The notes under the pieces: model-generated
The model's input: only the letters and a program-made list of their open reading frames with translations
Told to the model about the DNA's origin: nothing
Database searches by the model: none
Translations under genes and position numbers: made by a program
Part shown: positions 1 through 15,600 of the stretch, piece after piece
Numbering within the stretch: the first letter of the stretch is position 1
How the letters are laid out: every line of letters begins with the position of its first letter
NCBI GenBank assembly: GCA_030141605.1
Contig: JAQGDQ010001032.1
Span: 1-64,000, forward strand
Length of the DNA: 64,000 bases
DNA from: Tubiluchus corallicola
Lineage: Eukaryota > Priapulida > Priapulimorpha > Priapulimorphida > Tubiluchidae
Direction: 5' to 3'

Positions 1-583
<583 letters not shown>

Positions 584-690
584 GATCCTGGTTTGATATT
601 TTCTTTGACCATTTTATTCCTAGACTGTTCCTGTAGTTTCTTCTTTAAAATGCATCAATTATGGTGGACAAGAGACACATTATGGCTTAC

Positions 691-3600
691 CTCCCGTCTA
701 ATGGTTGATATTTCAAAAGGCTCTGCAATGCCTTCACCTGCTTTAAACAGTTTGTGCGACACGACGTCTTTTTGTGCTGGTCCATTGTCCATCACGATCT
801 ACAGAATGAATAAACGGCTAAAGTATATAATTCCCTACGCTCAAGAATTTAGTTTGTGAAGCGGATTAGGATTAGAAAATAATAATAATAATAACCTTTA
901 TTTAAAGTCGGCTTTTGGGTCAACAATTAACATTAGCTCAAAGAGCTATTATCGCTGACTGTAAATAACAACCTACAACTACATAACAGAGACTATTATT
1001 ACCCCACTTTTACCCTAAATACCACATGCCAGGCAGGGCAACAGCAGGCAGCATTTTTAAAGTTTTTGGTAATGAGGGTTTGACACAGCCGCTGTATTGA
1101 ACTCCCGACCTACCAAAGATGGTATTAACACCTTGTTAGTCATGATTTTTGCTTGTTACCATTTTTAAAGTCTTTGGTATGACCCGGCCGCTGGTTCGAA
1201 CTCACGACCTCCCAGATGGAAAGCAGACGCATTACCACTAGACTAAACCGTCTGGTCAATTAGGGTTAGGGTTGGGATTAGGGTTAGTGTCAGAGATAGG
1301 GTTGGGTTAGTGTTAGGGTCTGGGTATTTAAACTGTGTTGGGAACTGTAAACTTCTTCCCAATAAAACTATAATGACTACAAAGCAAAATTGACATCTGA
1401 TTTACGGAGGAACAATATTCAGTTTAGCATGCAAATTGCAACAAGAAGCCATTCTAGACAGACCGCTATGCAACAAGAAGCCATACTAGACAGACGGCTA
1501 TGCAACAAGAAGCCATGCTAGACAGACGGCTATGCAACAAGAAGCCATACTAGACAGGCCGCTATGCAACAAAAAGCCATACTAGACAGGCCACTATGCA
1601 ACAAGAAGCCATGCTAGACAGGCCGCTATGCAACAAGAAGCCATGCTAGACAGGCCGCTATGCAACAAGAAGCCATACTAGACAGGCCGCTATGCAACAA
1701 GAAGCCATACTAGACAGGCCGCTGTGCAACAAGAAGCCATACTAGACAGGCCGCTATGCAACAAGAAGCCATACTAGACAGGCCGCTATGCAACAAGAAG
1801 CCATACTAGACAGGCCGCTATGCAACAAGAAGCCATACTAGACAGGCCGCTATGCAACAAGAAGCCATACTAGACAGGCCCAACAAACAACAACACCGCT
1901 ATGCAACAAGAAGCCATACTAGACAGGCCGCTATGCAACAAGAAGCCATACTAGACAGGCCGCTATGCAACAAGAAGCCATACTAGACAGACCGCTATGC
2001 AACAAGAAGCCATACTAGACAGGCCGCTATGCAACAAGAAGCCATACTAGACAGGCCGCTATGCAACAAGAAGCCATACTAGACAGGCCGCTATGCAACA
2101 AGAAGCCATACTAGACAGGCCGCTATGCAACAAGAAGCCATACTAGACAGGCCGCTATGTAACAAGAAGCCATACTAGACAGGCCGCTATGCAACAAGAA
2201 GCCATACTAGACAGGCCGCTATGCAATAAGAAGCCATACTAGACAGGCCGCTATGCAACAAGAAGCCATACTAGACAGGCCGCTATGCAACAAGAAGCCA
2301 TACTAGACAGGCCGCTATGGAACAAGAAGCCATACTAGACAGACCGCTATGCAACAAGAAGCCATACTAGACAGGCCGCTATGCAACAAGAAGCCATACT
2401 AGACAGGCCGCTATGCAACAAGAAGCCATACTAGACAGGCCGCTACACTCCAGCTGCTTGGAAGCAGACCAAAATCTGCACTGAAACCTTTTAAATAACA
2501 TTAACTTGTACTGTAAACATACTGTGTTTTTTATCAGTCATTTTAATGAGTTTGTCTTTAATGTGCATTTTCTGATAGCTAAAATGCAAATCCAAAACTG
2601 TAGCTGTAAATGATGTTTGTGGTTGAGACTGGTCATAGTCTCTGCCCAGCCAAGTCTTGTGAATACGTCAGTAGTGGTTGGACAGTTGCTGGTTTGATAT
2701 TCTTCTAGAATGTTCCTATAGTTTCTTCTTTGAAATCAAACCAGCAGGACAGTCTAATATTAAAAACCTGTGGAAGGCCTATAGAGTCAGTTTGTTTCAA
2801 CAGCTCCACACATGCAAGTGGTGCTCAGTGAGTATCTTGAAAGGGGTCTAATAAGTTCGTAAGATAATGAGAGAACTAGGGTGTAAGATATCTTGAAAGG
2901 GGTCTAATCAGTTCGTAAGATAGTGAGAGAACTAGGGTGTAAGATATCTTGAAAGGGGTCTAATAAGTTCGTAAGATAGTGAGAGAACTAGGCTGTAAGA
3001 TATCTTGAAAAGGGTCTTATAAGTTCGTAAGATAGTGAGAGAACTAGGCTGTAAGATATGAAATACCATTTAAACTGAAAGCTGCATTGATGTTTCAAGT
3101 CAATAACAGATACTTTTTGCTGGAATGCTCCTACGACTGTGCAGGCAGTTTAGTCGTCGTCTGTGAATTGTACACGCATTATTTGAGTACAACAATAAGC
3201 CTTTTCACACTTTTCTTGTGCACATGCGAGTTGCTATATGTCAAAGGTTAGGTGTACCACAGCAACGCATCTTAACTACAACCGTCACGTGACGTGTGTA
3301 AAGCAAAGCCATCCACCACATCAGTTCAGTATTTTCAGTTTTTTTACGTAGACTTTACTTAATTATGAACTAGTCTGTGCGAAGAGTGATTTACTAGCAG
3401 GATTTTGCTTGGGAACAAGAAAAAATGGACTAAGTAAGGCTCTAGCTAGCTGTTAAAACTGTTACTATTACAACAGCATGGGCTGCGAGGCGTTGTCAAG
3501 CGTACACAAATGCGTTGTCTGGTACACTTAACCTTTGACCTTCATCAATCGCTGGAACTGTGAAAACGCTTATTAAAAAAAGTATGATAGTAAATCATTA

Positions 3601-6600
3601 CACTGTACGCTGGTCCCATTGCTCTCACGGCGTGTCCCGTCAGTGTTGCTATGGTAAACAAATAGGGGTTAGTTTCATTAAGCGCCTTCTCTTTCATCTC
3701 ACAGAGCACATCCGCCATTGCCATGCGCCCCTCAGCATCGGTATTTCCAATGCGAACGCGAACGCCTGCACGCGACGTGATTATTTCATCGGCAACATAA
3801 CTATCGGCACCAACGCTGTTCCTAACCATTGACATCGCTCCGATCACCTTGATTCCCTTTGGCTTTAGCAAATTCAGTGTCTGGAATAAAATAGTAAATT
3901 TACATAAAGCAAATACAGACTGGTATTTCAAGTATAATTTCTACATTATTATTGTAAAATCACTGTTAAGGTCAGTTTCTGGCCTTAACATGTAGGTGGC
4001 AGCACCTATGTGAACTTACCTGTAATTTTACCTGTGAAGTTGTAAATTAGGTTGTGCCTCACTAAACACGCTTACACAAGCCTCAGCAAACGTTAAATAA
4101 TGTTTAGATAAATTTTCAAGTAATTATTTGTAGCGTCTCTACCTGATTTGCTGTAAACTAGTATGATGTTCCAATGATGTATTAAGTTGTTATAGCCGCA
4201 CGATGTGAGTAATATTTACTTTTATTGTCTTAAATTATAATAATTAGATCATTATACATTTGTAAGCAGTGAAAGCAGTCAAATTTATTATTTTCGTTTT
4301 TTAATATATACAGAAATAGATTTCTGAGAACACCATATGCTATAAAGGAAATTCTTTTGTGTTCCCGTCACAATCACAGTATGATGTTCTTTTATATTAT
4401 GTAATAATCAACGTTAATCCTAAAAAATTTTAAGATACTTTTGCTTTCAACTCTTTTCTACATGACTAAACATACATGTCTATCCACTTTTCCTAGCTAC
4501 AAGCGAAAAATTAATTTTTTTTCTTCCTTTGGCTCTAGGTCCTCATTATATTAATTTTAAATAAGTAAAGGTTAAATTATTATTTGAATATAGTCACGTG
4601 TGTCTCTTCTTTCCCATTATTGAACATTGTTTTATTATAAACTAACACATTCGTATAATAATTCAATTTTCATTCGTCTTAAATGCAAAATCTGATAATT
4701 TTTAATTACCTGGTACATGTGCATAGTCAGGCTGAAATGTATTTATAATCACAATACGTACAAAGGGTACAAAAATTTGAATATTCTTCTAACAGAAGCA
4801 CAACAGCAATCGCACCAGAAAGAATCCCGCTACAGCTGCACTGCCGCATTTGTCCCGATGCATTCCCGCCATGTGCCCACCAGCTTTGATGTCAGCACCA
4901 CCAGTGTCATACGTTACACCCTAAAAATACATCTCAGTTTAGCGACAATTTTCGACTCACCCGTGTTAGCTTAAGGCTTACGTGACATTATAAAAAATGT
5001 GGATACTGTTTACACGTGCATCCAGTTTATCAGTATCGTATCATGATATGTATCGTATCGTGACCTAGTTGTATCGTTACAGCCCTACTACCTACAGCTT
5101 TTAACATTAAGTGGGCCCACCAGTGAGTACAGCATTCGAGTTCTCACATTACAGCCCTACTACCTACAGCTTTTAACATTAAGTGGGCCCACCAGTGAGT
5201 ACAGCATTCGAGTTCTCACATTACAGCCCTACTACCTACAGCTTTTAACATTAAGTGGGTCCACCAGTGAGCACAGCATTGGAGTTCTCACGTTACAGCC
5301 CTATTACCTACAGCTTTTAACATTAAGTGGGCCCACCAATGAGCACAGCATTGGAGTTCTCACGTTACAGCCCTACTACCTACAGCTTTTAACATTAAGT
5401 GGGCCCACCAGTGAGTACAGCATTCGAGTTCTCACATTACAGCCCTACTACCTACAGCTTTTAACATTAAGTGGGTCCACCAGTGAGCACAGCATTGGAG
5501 TTCTCACGTTACAGCCCTATTACCTACAGCTTTTAACATTAAGTGGGCCCACCAATGAGCACAGCAATGGAGTTCTCACGTTACAGCCCTACTACCTACA
5601 GCCTTTAACATTAAGTGGGCCTACCACTGAGCACAGCATTCGAGTTCTCACATTACAGCCCTACTACCTACAGCCTTTAACATTCAGTGGGTCCACCAGT
5701 GAGCACAGCATTCGAGTTCTCACGTTACAGCCCTATTACCTACAGCTTTTAACATTAAGTGGGCCCACCAATGAGCACAGCATTGGAGTTCTCACGTTAC
5801 AGCCCTACTACCTACAGCCTTTAACATTAAGTGGGCCCACCAGTGAGTGCAACATTCGAGTTCTCACGTTACAGCCCTATTACCTACAGCCTTTAACATT
5901 AAGTGGGCCCACCAGTGAGCACAGCATTGGAGTTCTCACGTTACAGCCCTACTACCTACAGCCTTTAACATTAAGTGGGCCCACCAGTGAGCACAGCATT
6001 CGAGTTCTCACATTACAGTCCTACTACCTACATCCTTTAACATTAAGTGGGCCCACCACTGAGTACAGCATTCGAGTTCTCATGTTACAGCCCTACTACC
6101 TACAGCCTTTAACATTAAGTGGGCCTACCACTGAGCACAGCATTCGAGTTCTCACATTACAGCCCTACTACCTACAGCCTTTAACATTCAGTGGGTCCAC
6201 CAGTGAGCGCAACATTCGAGTTCTCACGTTACAGCCCTATTACCTACAGCCTTTAACATTAAGTGGGCCCACCACGACTAGTGAAGAATGCAAAGATTGA
6301 AATGCTTCAGTTTATTTTTTGTTCTCTAACACAACATTTTACCTTGCCAACAAGCATTAGCGTCGTATCGATCGGTCCTTCGCCCACATATTCCAGTTTA
6401 ATGATTCTTCCCGCATGTCTTGAAATTCCTGTAAGAAATCGGACGTATTCATTTTTAAACCTACAGGATTCAGGGCTTAAAACTTAACAGACTTTGCAAA
6501 AATACATCACACATATAGCTTTATAATGCAAGAAAAAACAAACCAAAGGTAGTGATTTATCGTGTGTTTAACTTTTGAGATTAGTTGGCAGCATTCTAAG

Positions 6601-9600
6601 CAGCAATTCATGCAAAACCCTTAACAGCACTGCTAGATCAATAATACAGTAGAAGAATTGCATTCCTAGCACACACATTAGAACCTAAATCCACACAATA
6701 TATACAGATAAAGGGACAAAGGTTACCCAATATTTCATTAAAAATTGTTTATAAAAAACACAAATAGTAATTGTTACTGTCAATGGTAGTTGTTACTGTC
6801 AGGGGCGGCTCTAGGCGGTTTGACGGTCAATCCCTTTTCCCACGATCCCTCCTCAACGATCAATCCCTTTCCCCACGATCCCTCCTCAACGGTCAATCCC
6901 TTTTCCCACGATCCCTCCTCAACGGTCAATCCCTTTCCCCACGATCCCTCCTCAATGGTCAATCCCTTTCCCCACGATCCCTCCTCAATGGTCAATCCCT
7001 TTCCCCACGATCCCTCCTCAACGGTCAATCCCTTTGCCCACAATCCCTCCTGAATGGTCAATCCCTTTCCCCACGATCCCCCCTCAATGGTAAATCGCTT
7101 TCCCCACGATCCCTCCTCAACGGTCAATCCCTTTGCCCACAATCCCTCCTGAATGGTCAATCCCTTTCCCCACGATCCCCCCTCAATGGTAAATCGCTTT
7201 CCCCACGATCCCTCCTCAACGGTCAATCCCTTTGCCCACAATCCCTCCTGAATGGTCAATCCCTTTCCCCACGATCCCCCCTCAATGGTAAATCGCTTTC
7301 CCCACGATCCCTCCTCAACGGTCAATCCCTTTGCCCACAATCCCTCCTGAATGGTCAATCCCTTTCCCCACGATCCCCCCTCAATGGTAAATCGCTTTCC
7401 CCATGATCTCTGCTCAACGGTTAATCTCTTTCCCCACGATCCCTCCTCAGTAATGTCGGCGTGAAATGGTGTAATCTTAGGAAACCAGATAAAGCAAAAT
7501 TAGACACTCAGCGGCATCGACGAATCACACATTTTGATGGGAAAATAATGAATCTACTTCGTTTCATTCAATTAGTGTTGCACACGTAACTTATACTGTG
7601 CTATTGTTTTGCCTAACCTTCAAAATTGAAAAATTACTACCACAATTTGGCACCCTTAGCAACTGCCTAGCTTGCCTAGTGGTAGAGCCAGCCCCGGTTA
7701 CCGTCAATGCCTAACTACACGTCCGGGAAGAAAAGTTTATTGCATTACCTCTAGCAGCACGATTAACAGCAGCAAAGAGCGGATACTTGTTAGTAAATGT
7801 TTCCTCATCAGCAATAATGTTCACCTTCACGTTAGAACCTTTGAATAGATTTTCTACATACTCTGCCACACGAGGTGCTGCCATTCGTTCCGGATCCGAC
7901 CCGCCAATGTCCCGTGCAGCTACCCTGACAATACAACAGTGGACTCATTTATATATTAGTGAAACTGACAAGATTTTTTGATTTTGCAGAAGAGCAAAGA
8001 CTAGAAAGAATAGACTAATGATTATATACCGTATATACTCGCATATAAGCCGAATTTAGAACTATAAAATACAATACTGAAATCAGGGGGTCGGCTTATA
8101 TGCGAGTGAAACAAAATGAAGGAGTGTGTGGAGAAGGAGATCTTCGAGTGGTTTGAAGCCCAGAGACAAAATGGATATGACTTTTGATTTATCATGTCCA
8201 GAGACAGGACAATGATTTTGAAGGTTTCTAATTATTTTTAAGAACACTACGTTAAATTATAAACAGAAATGTTATAAATTTTTGTGAATAAATAGAAAAC
8301 AAAATATTTTCTTCTTTATTCATATCAAAATGTATAATTTCTTCTATTTCTTCTAGTATGTAACATAAAAGTAAGCATTTTACATCTTTATAGTAAAAAA
8401 TTTCTATGAACCAAAAATACCCAATTAACAAAATGTGACAAAAAGGGATCAATTTTGTTGATTGGGTATGGAGTAAAATTAGACAAGTTGATGGTCGGCT
8501 TATATACGGGTTTTTGCAAAAACTGGCCATTTTAAAGCAGTTTTAGGGGGTCGGCTTATATGCGATGTAGGCTTATATGCGAGTATATACGGTAGTTACA
8601 TCACGTTTTGACTGAGTAGACACACTAAGAGCAGCCGAAATACAATAGTTTGTTGTTGTTGACTGGTATTAATATTTAAGTCCTGGTAATCAGTTGTCTC
8701 ATCATTTCAGAAAATAACAATTTCCGTTCTTTATTTCACGACTGCCTGTTACCAACCTCATTGTTATTCATTTTTGAACTGTACAGAATTAAACAAAGTG
8801 TGAAAAAATCGGGACTGAACCTAGATATGAACCAGAGCTTTTCTAAACCAAAGATACTTGGTTCAAATCCAGGGTCAGTTCCAACTTCTTTTCATTTCTT
8901 TTTTTTTTTGCTTAAGTTTAGTTTCTAAAAAATAGTAGCAGCATGTTCATTTCATTATGTAGAATGTAATATGCACTCATATCTCGGTTTGTCAGACAAA
9001 AGCAGGGAGATGTCGTTCAGATTTTGCCAATTGTCCATATTTTCCGGTACTAAGCTAATACAGTAGGCGCTGTGTACTAGACTCGTGGTAACGTAGAATC
9101 AATCACCTAATTGTCCCAAAAACGTCTAGTACGCGCCACTCCTATGCAAAAGTATGTAAAGACTGTCTGCAATTGACTCAAATAACTCTGCACAATTGAT
9201 TCTAAACCGCTTACACATGCTGATTAAACCACTAAACATGCTGACATACAAGGTACACACATGTCGTTACATGGATGTAAATAAAGTGACGACCCCCCAA
9301 CTAGCAGTCAGCTCACAAAATAACGGACTGTGTCCGTAGCACGTACGATGTTTTAACGGACCAGATTTTCTCAGAATTTTCGGGCTATGTACACATTTAC
9401 ACGTAAAACCTCTTGTTGATCTTTAACTTTTGACCTACATCATTACATCAGGGATGAGAATGACAAATTACAAAAAACTCTGAAACAGGCCGGGGGGTTG
9501 GGGGCCGCGCAGACCGCCATGGGGGTTCAAGGGGGCGAAGCAACAAATTGCAATTTTGTGACCATAGAGAACCTCTAAGTGGACTTAAAATATCAATTAC

Positions 9601-12600
9601 CTTGTTTCATGCATAATTTAAAATATCCAACTATCAAGGATACATGATACCTAATTGTCTCAAAAACGCCTAAGTACTGGCCGCTCCTATGCAAAAGTAT
9701 ATAAAAACTGTCTGCAATTGACTCAAATAACTCCGCACAATTGATTCTATATTTTTATACATAGAGAAATACACGTGGTTACACTGATGTACGTGATGTA
9801 AACAAAGTGACCGCCTGCCAACTAGCGGTCAGCTTGTGAAATAATGTACTGGATCCGCAAAAATTTTCTCAACGAATTTACGTGATTTACAAAAATGGCA
9901 CTACTGGTCTTCCAAAAACTCGGAATTCCGCGTATCCGCGGAAAATTCTCATCCCTGCATTACATACGATTACAAAATTACTTTGAGCATTATATGGTGT
10001 GTCTAGTTATACCTGTCACATAGAAGCAACGTTTCTGCAACATTTTCTCTGCAACATTTCTGGGTGGCCTTGACTTCAATGAGCCAATTTGATGAGCAAA
10101 AAACGAAAGAGCCTGTATAAAATGTTACCTCCCGCTCTCTAGTGCCGATGCCAGTTTCACCACATCACAGTCGCTTTTGCTGCACCACACGCCAAGACTG
10201 TCCGCTTTCTTAGCACGGGAGGGAACGGATTCCTTCACTTCCAAAGGCTAAACGTAAACACAATAAAACATTTGTGATCGCCTGATAAACAAACGGTTGG
10301 TTTTCCACAATTTACACCATTTTTAGTATAAAAAATATTGGGCTAAGTAGAGAGGCTGTGTGGAAATTTAGACTACAATAATACTAAAAGTGATTACTCC
10401 ACAAAGTTTAACGTCTGTTCCGTTTAACGAAAAAATATTCAAGATACGAAAACGAAAACTGAAAGTGCCGCCCGACAGCGGTCCTCCCAGAATGCATTTC
10501 GTAGCATCACATGAACGCTTTGTTGTGCTCTTGTCCAGTGTCTTGCATTTTTGTGCTGTGTATTTTGAGTAAAATTTGTGTTGGTTCGCATTCAATAACC
10601 ACGGGTCCGAAAAATCCAGTGCCAGTGGTAGTAGTAAGAAGAAAAGGATGATGTCGATGGAAACAAAGCTTGAAATTGTAAAGTCAAACCAAGCACAATA
10701 TTTACACCTTATATGACTGTTTTCGGGGGGGGGGGGGCTGTAACGAATTACGTCACTTATAGGGTAAATCTTGTCTCATAATACGAAATTCTAAGATACG
10801 AAAGCCCCTTCGGAACGAATTAATTTCGTATCTCGAGGCATCACTGTATTCTTTCACATTTTGTATTTTTACATTTTTCTGTAGCTTATCATATAATTGA
10901 TAAATAATTGAGACCTTAAAGTAAAACCGGAATTAATCTTAAACTCTAAGTCAAAACAATATACTCTTCAAAATATAGAAAGGAAACACTTCTACTACTG
11001 TTTTTTAAAGAATTCCTAACTTGAGAGAATTATTACCACACAAATGCAATTTCACATTCGCAGCTCTAATTGTTCACTGTTACATGCATTTTGCGATTCA
11101 CTAGTTAGACATGCAATAGCGCCTGTATATCGGAAAGCGTTGCACAAAAAACAGGTATCTTATAGTTCAAATGTGTTAGTTTGTGACGAACTACACACAT
11201 TTGACAGCTCATGCATGAATACAGCGGTAAATTTGAAATTTGAATTTTTATCTTAAAACTTGCCTAGTTTTAGTACAACATACTGAATATCATACAGTAG
11301 TACTGCACATCAATTTTTGGTTTCACAAACAACTGTAACACCCTCATGGAATATTTTTGCTTGGGGGGAGGGGGGCTGGAACGAAATACGCCACTCATGG
11401 GGCATAAATCTTGTCTCATAATATTAAATTCTAAGATACGAAAGCCCATCCGGAACGAATTAACTTCGTATCTCGAGGTATCACTGCATTTAATGTTAAA
11501 ACTGATGTTGAAAACTGCGTACAAAATAGATCATGTATTCGTATCGCTACAATGTATGTTTAACTCACCACATACAAAGCATGTAGAGCACCAAGCACTG
11601 ACACAAGTCTAGCACTCGCGTATGTTTTACAACCCGGTTCTACGAGCAGTAGGTTCTTGCAATCCATCGCCAAAGCTCTGCAATTTGAACAAGTTTCACT
11701 CTAGGTAGGTCAACTCCAGGGATTGACCGTTGAGGGGGAATCGTGGGGAACGGGATTGACCATTGAGGAGGGATCATGGGCAACGGGATTGACCGTTGAG
11801 AGGGAATCGTGGGGAACGGAATTGACCGTTGAGGGGCAATCGTGGGGAACAGGATTGACCGTTGAGGGGCAATCGTGGGGAACAGGATTGACCGTTGAGG
11901 AGGGATTGTGGGGAAAGGGATTGACCGTTGAGGGGGAATCGTGGGGATCGGGATTGACCGTTGAGGGGGGATTGTGGAGAAAGAGATTGACCATTGAGGG
12001 GGGATCGTGGGGAACGGGATTGACCATTGAGGGAGATCGTGGGGAAAGGGATTGACCGTTGAGGGGGGATCGTTGGGAATGGGATTGACCGTTGACGGGG
12101 AATCGTGGGGAGAAGGATTGACCGTTGAGGGGGGATTGTGGGGAACGGGATTGACCGTTGAGGGGGGATTGTGGAGAAAGGGATTGACCGTTGAGGGGGG
12201 ATCGTGGGGAAAGGAATTGACCGTTGAGGAGGGATCGTGGGGAAAGGAATTGACCGTTGAGGGGGGATCGTGGGGAAAGGAATTGACCGTTGAGGGGGGA
12301 TCGTGGGGAAAGGAATTGACCGTTGAGGGGGGTGCTAAAGATACTTTTGCCTAGGGCGACAAACAACCTAGACTAGAATAATCTAATTTACATGATGACA
12401 GAGATAAAATTTTCTGGCATGATGAAATGTGTGCTTGCATAGCATTATCGTCCATAAGTCGACAATTAAGCTTTTCTAGTTATTCACAATTCCTGAATTT
12501 CCATTTCATGAGGATAATTTTGATACCAAGTTCATCGCTCTACGTTATTTCTAAGCTGAGATAATCCAAGTTGAAGTTGAGGTGCAGGCTGCACATTGAA

Positions 12601-15600
12601 AAATGTAATCTTGAGGCAAACGCTGTTAAAGTCAGCCATTGTTTTTTGTCGCGTCTCTAAAAAACACTTAGCAACTGTACAAAATTGTGGTTGCTATGGA
12701 TTTTTCAAGAGCAAATTGTAGTGACATTTAAATCCAGTGTAGATGGCTCTTCCTGACAAAGATCTGGGCTTGTCAACAGAAAAAAAAACGACACAAAATG
12801 GCTGCTCCCACGAGCTACAATCGGAATTCGAAAATACAAGTTTTTTTTACAATTGCAGTACTAGTTTCTAGACAGAAAAGTGGGTAAGGAGTTATAAAAT
12901 TAGATTTTTAGTATTTTTGGACTTTTTCCTAATAATTTGATGCTTGAATATAAAAGTCCAATATATTTAGCATTTGTTTTCATAAAAAAAAATCGACATT
13001 TGACCAAATTTTTTGGTTCATTCTACTTTGAAGCATCATAACAAACTTTTAACTATGCCGACTTATGGACGATTTTGGTTCGCAAGTACACGAATTTGCA
13101 GTTTAAAAACCATTATAGTGATAGTATAAAAACTTGCACTAATAATTAACCGTATTAGAATATTAGGAATGCAATCCAAAACTTCATACACTTTCAGCTA
13201 CCTAAACGAATGTAGTTTACCAGCGAAACTGATACATCTGATTTTCGCTACGGTAGCGACTTTAACAAATAAAATAACGTGCATACGTAGTACCTCTTAA
13301 CAGCTTTACATGCCGCCTCTGAAAATCGTCTAACATCATCATAGTCTCTTGTTACGGGGCCTGTCGGAGAAAACACCTGAAACACATTAAATACCAAACT
13401 GCAAAAATGGCAATATGAACAACACCTGAAACACATTAAATACAAAACTGCAAAAATGGCAATATGAACAATAACACCTGAAACACATTGAATACCAAAC
13501 TGCAAAAATGGCAATATGAACAACACCTGAAACATATTGAATACAAAACTGCAAAAATGGCAATATGAACAACACCTGAAACACATTAAATACCAAACTG
13601 CAAAAATGGCAATATGAACAACACCTGAAACACATTAAATACCAAACTGCAAAAATGGCAATATGAACAACACCTGAAACACATTAAATACCAAACTGCA
13701 AAAATTGCAATATGAACAACACCTGAAACACATTAAATACCAAACTGCAAAAATGGCAATATGAACAACACCTGAAACACATTAAATACCAAACTGCAAA
13801 AATGGCAATATGAACAACAACACCTGAAACACATTAAATACCAAACTGCAAAAATGGCAATATGAACAACAACACCTGAAACACATTAAATACCAAACTG
13901 CAAAAATGGCAATATCAATAACACCTGAAACACATTAAATAGCAAACTGCAAAAATGGCAATATCAATAACACCTGAAACACATTAAATACCAAACTGCA
14001 AAAATGGCAATATGAACAACACCTAAGACACATTAAATACCAAACTGCAAAAATGGCAATATCAATAACACCTGAAACACATTAAATACCAAACTGCAAA
14101 AATGGCAATATGAACAACACCTAAAACACATTAAATACCAAACTGCAAAAATGGCAATATGAACAACACCTAAGACACATTAAATACCAAACTGCAAAAA
14201 TGGCAATATGAGCAATTGCGCTGTTAGAAGGACAGAGTTCTAAACGTAATTAAGAAATCAAATACAAAGGTAGCAAAGTTGTAACTGCAATATGCATAAC
14301 GACACATATTTATTGGAAAGTGCTGCCCTCTACGAGCAATGTGGAGAGGAAAAGACGGGAGGAAAACAATGATGGTTGCGTTTTTATTCACAGCAATGTT
14401 TTTTATCAATTTTGTGTTATAGTTAACAACAGCATTTAGTTATTATGAAATTTGTACCTTGAGAAACTTTAAATCTTGATGAAGAGCCAACGATGTAAGT
14501 TACATGAATTTAAATAATTTAATTAAGTTTACGAATTCGATCTGTGAAATTTGTAAAAGTACTTTGACCAATAGTTTGTCTTCTTATTTATTAAGGTCCT
14601 GTTTATCATTCTATTTATTTTTCTTACTTGTTAATGTTCTCTTTATTATTCTCTTTAGAAAAAACGACTTTGGAACGTGAATGAAATAGTGAAGGTTTTT
14701 CTGTACATAACATATTGGCAAGGTGGAACAAGTTCATGTAGACGAAGACGGGGTAGTGAGAAATGCTAAAATCATAAATCTTTACACAAATCTTTTCCTA
14801 TCAAACAAAAGGCAGCAGAGGTATTTTTTTGAAAGTCTGTAGAACAATGAAATGATAGAATGAAACGAAACAATGAAAGAACAATGAACAATGAAGCATA
14901 GCCAATTTTCAACTTGAAATAGAAGACAAACGTACAGTCCATAACCAATTGGAGAATTTCATTTAACATGAACTGATAGTGCTAAAGTTATGTCAACTTT
15001 AGTTGATGACAATTGAACAACAAACAACGACACGAATTTAGTAAGATATTACATACTAGAGCATGTTAAACATAATGTAGATCAAATGACTTGCGATAAG
15101 CTAATGCACTTAAATAATCACTTAGCTGATACGCTCAAGGCTGCTCTGATAGAGAACTGAAAAATTTACATGCCATTTTCCACTGTGCACTTCTACAGTA
15201 GGTATCTACTAGTAGACTAGACATGTATTAACTTGCCTTGGCAGCAGGCCAGGCCGAGAGCCACATGGCAGTCAACCACTTTTGCTATAGGAATGACTTA
15301 CAAAAAATAAATTATGGTTTCTTTGTGAAGAGGTTAATTATCTAAAGAAAACTGTCTAGCTGACTTATTGATAAACTAAAGTGGGCAATTAAGTAATTAA
15401 GAAGTCTGGCAGATAAAAACTTAGGTCAATTGTCTTGTGTAGCAAAACACTAAAATTCACAACTAAACAGCTCATGTGTTTAGGCTCTCAGAGTGTAATA
15501 ACTGACTACTTGACGTTAACGTAACAGTGCAGTTAGTTGAACTGCATCAGGTGTTACTTTTATTTGCAAATATAAATGATGTTAATTTCTTCACTGCTGC

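Noticed and set aside
1437-2446. CRISPR array.
   Set aside because: The 32-bp repeats are contiguous without unique spacers and the DNA is eukaryotic; the same holds for the 28- and 31-bp arrays.
6771-7406. Open frames of 192-211 codons on both strands with an 11-residue period (SLSPRSLLNGQ type).
   Set aside because: They are the 33-bp minisatellite read in frame; both strands and several frames stay open, and no splice or start context supports translation.
11710-12366. 218-codon minus frame and 100-110-codon plus frames with an 11-residue period.
   Set aside because: Same 33-bp minisatellite in reverse; intronic in the aminopeptidase gene.
13248-13635. Minus frames running from the 49-bp array into the aminopeptidase exon.
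   Set aside because: Read-through of intron repeats upstream of a clear acceptor; only 13376-13294 is exon.
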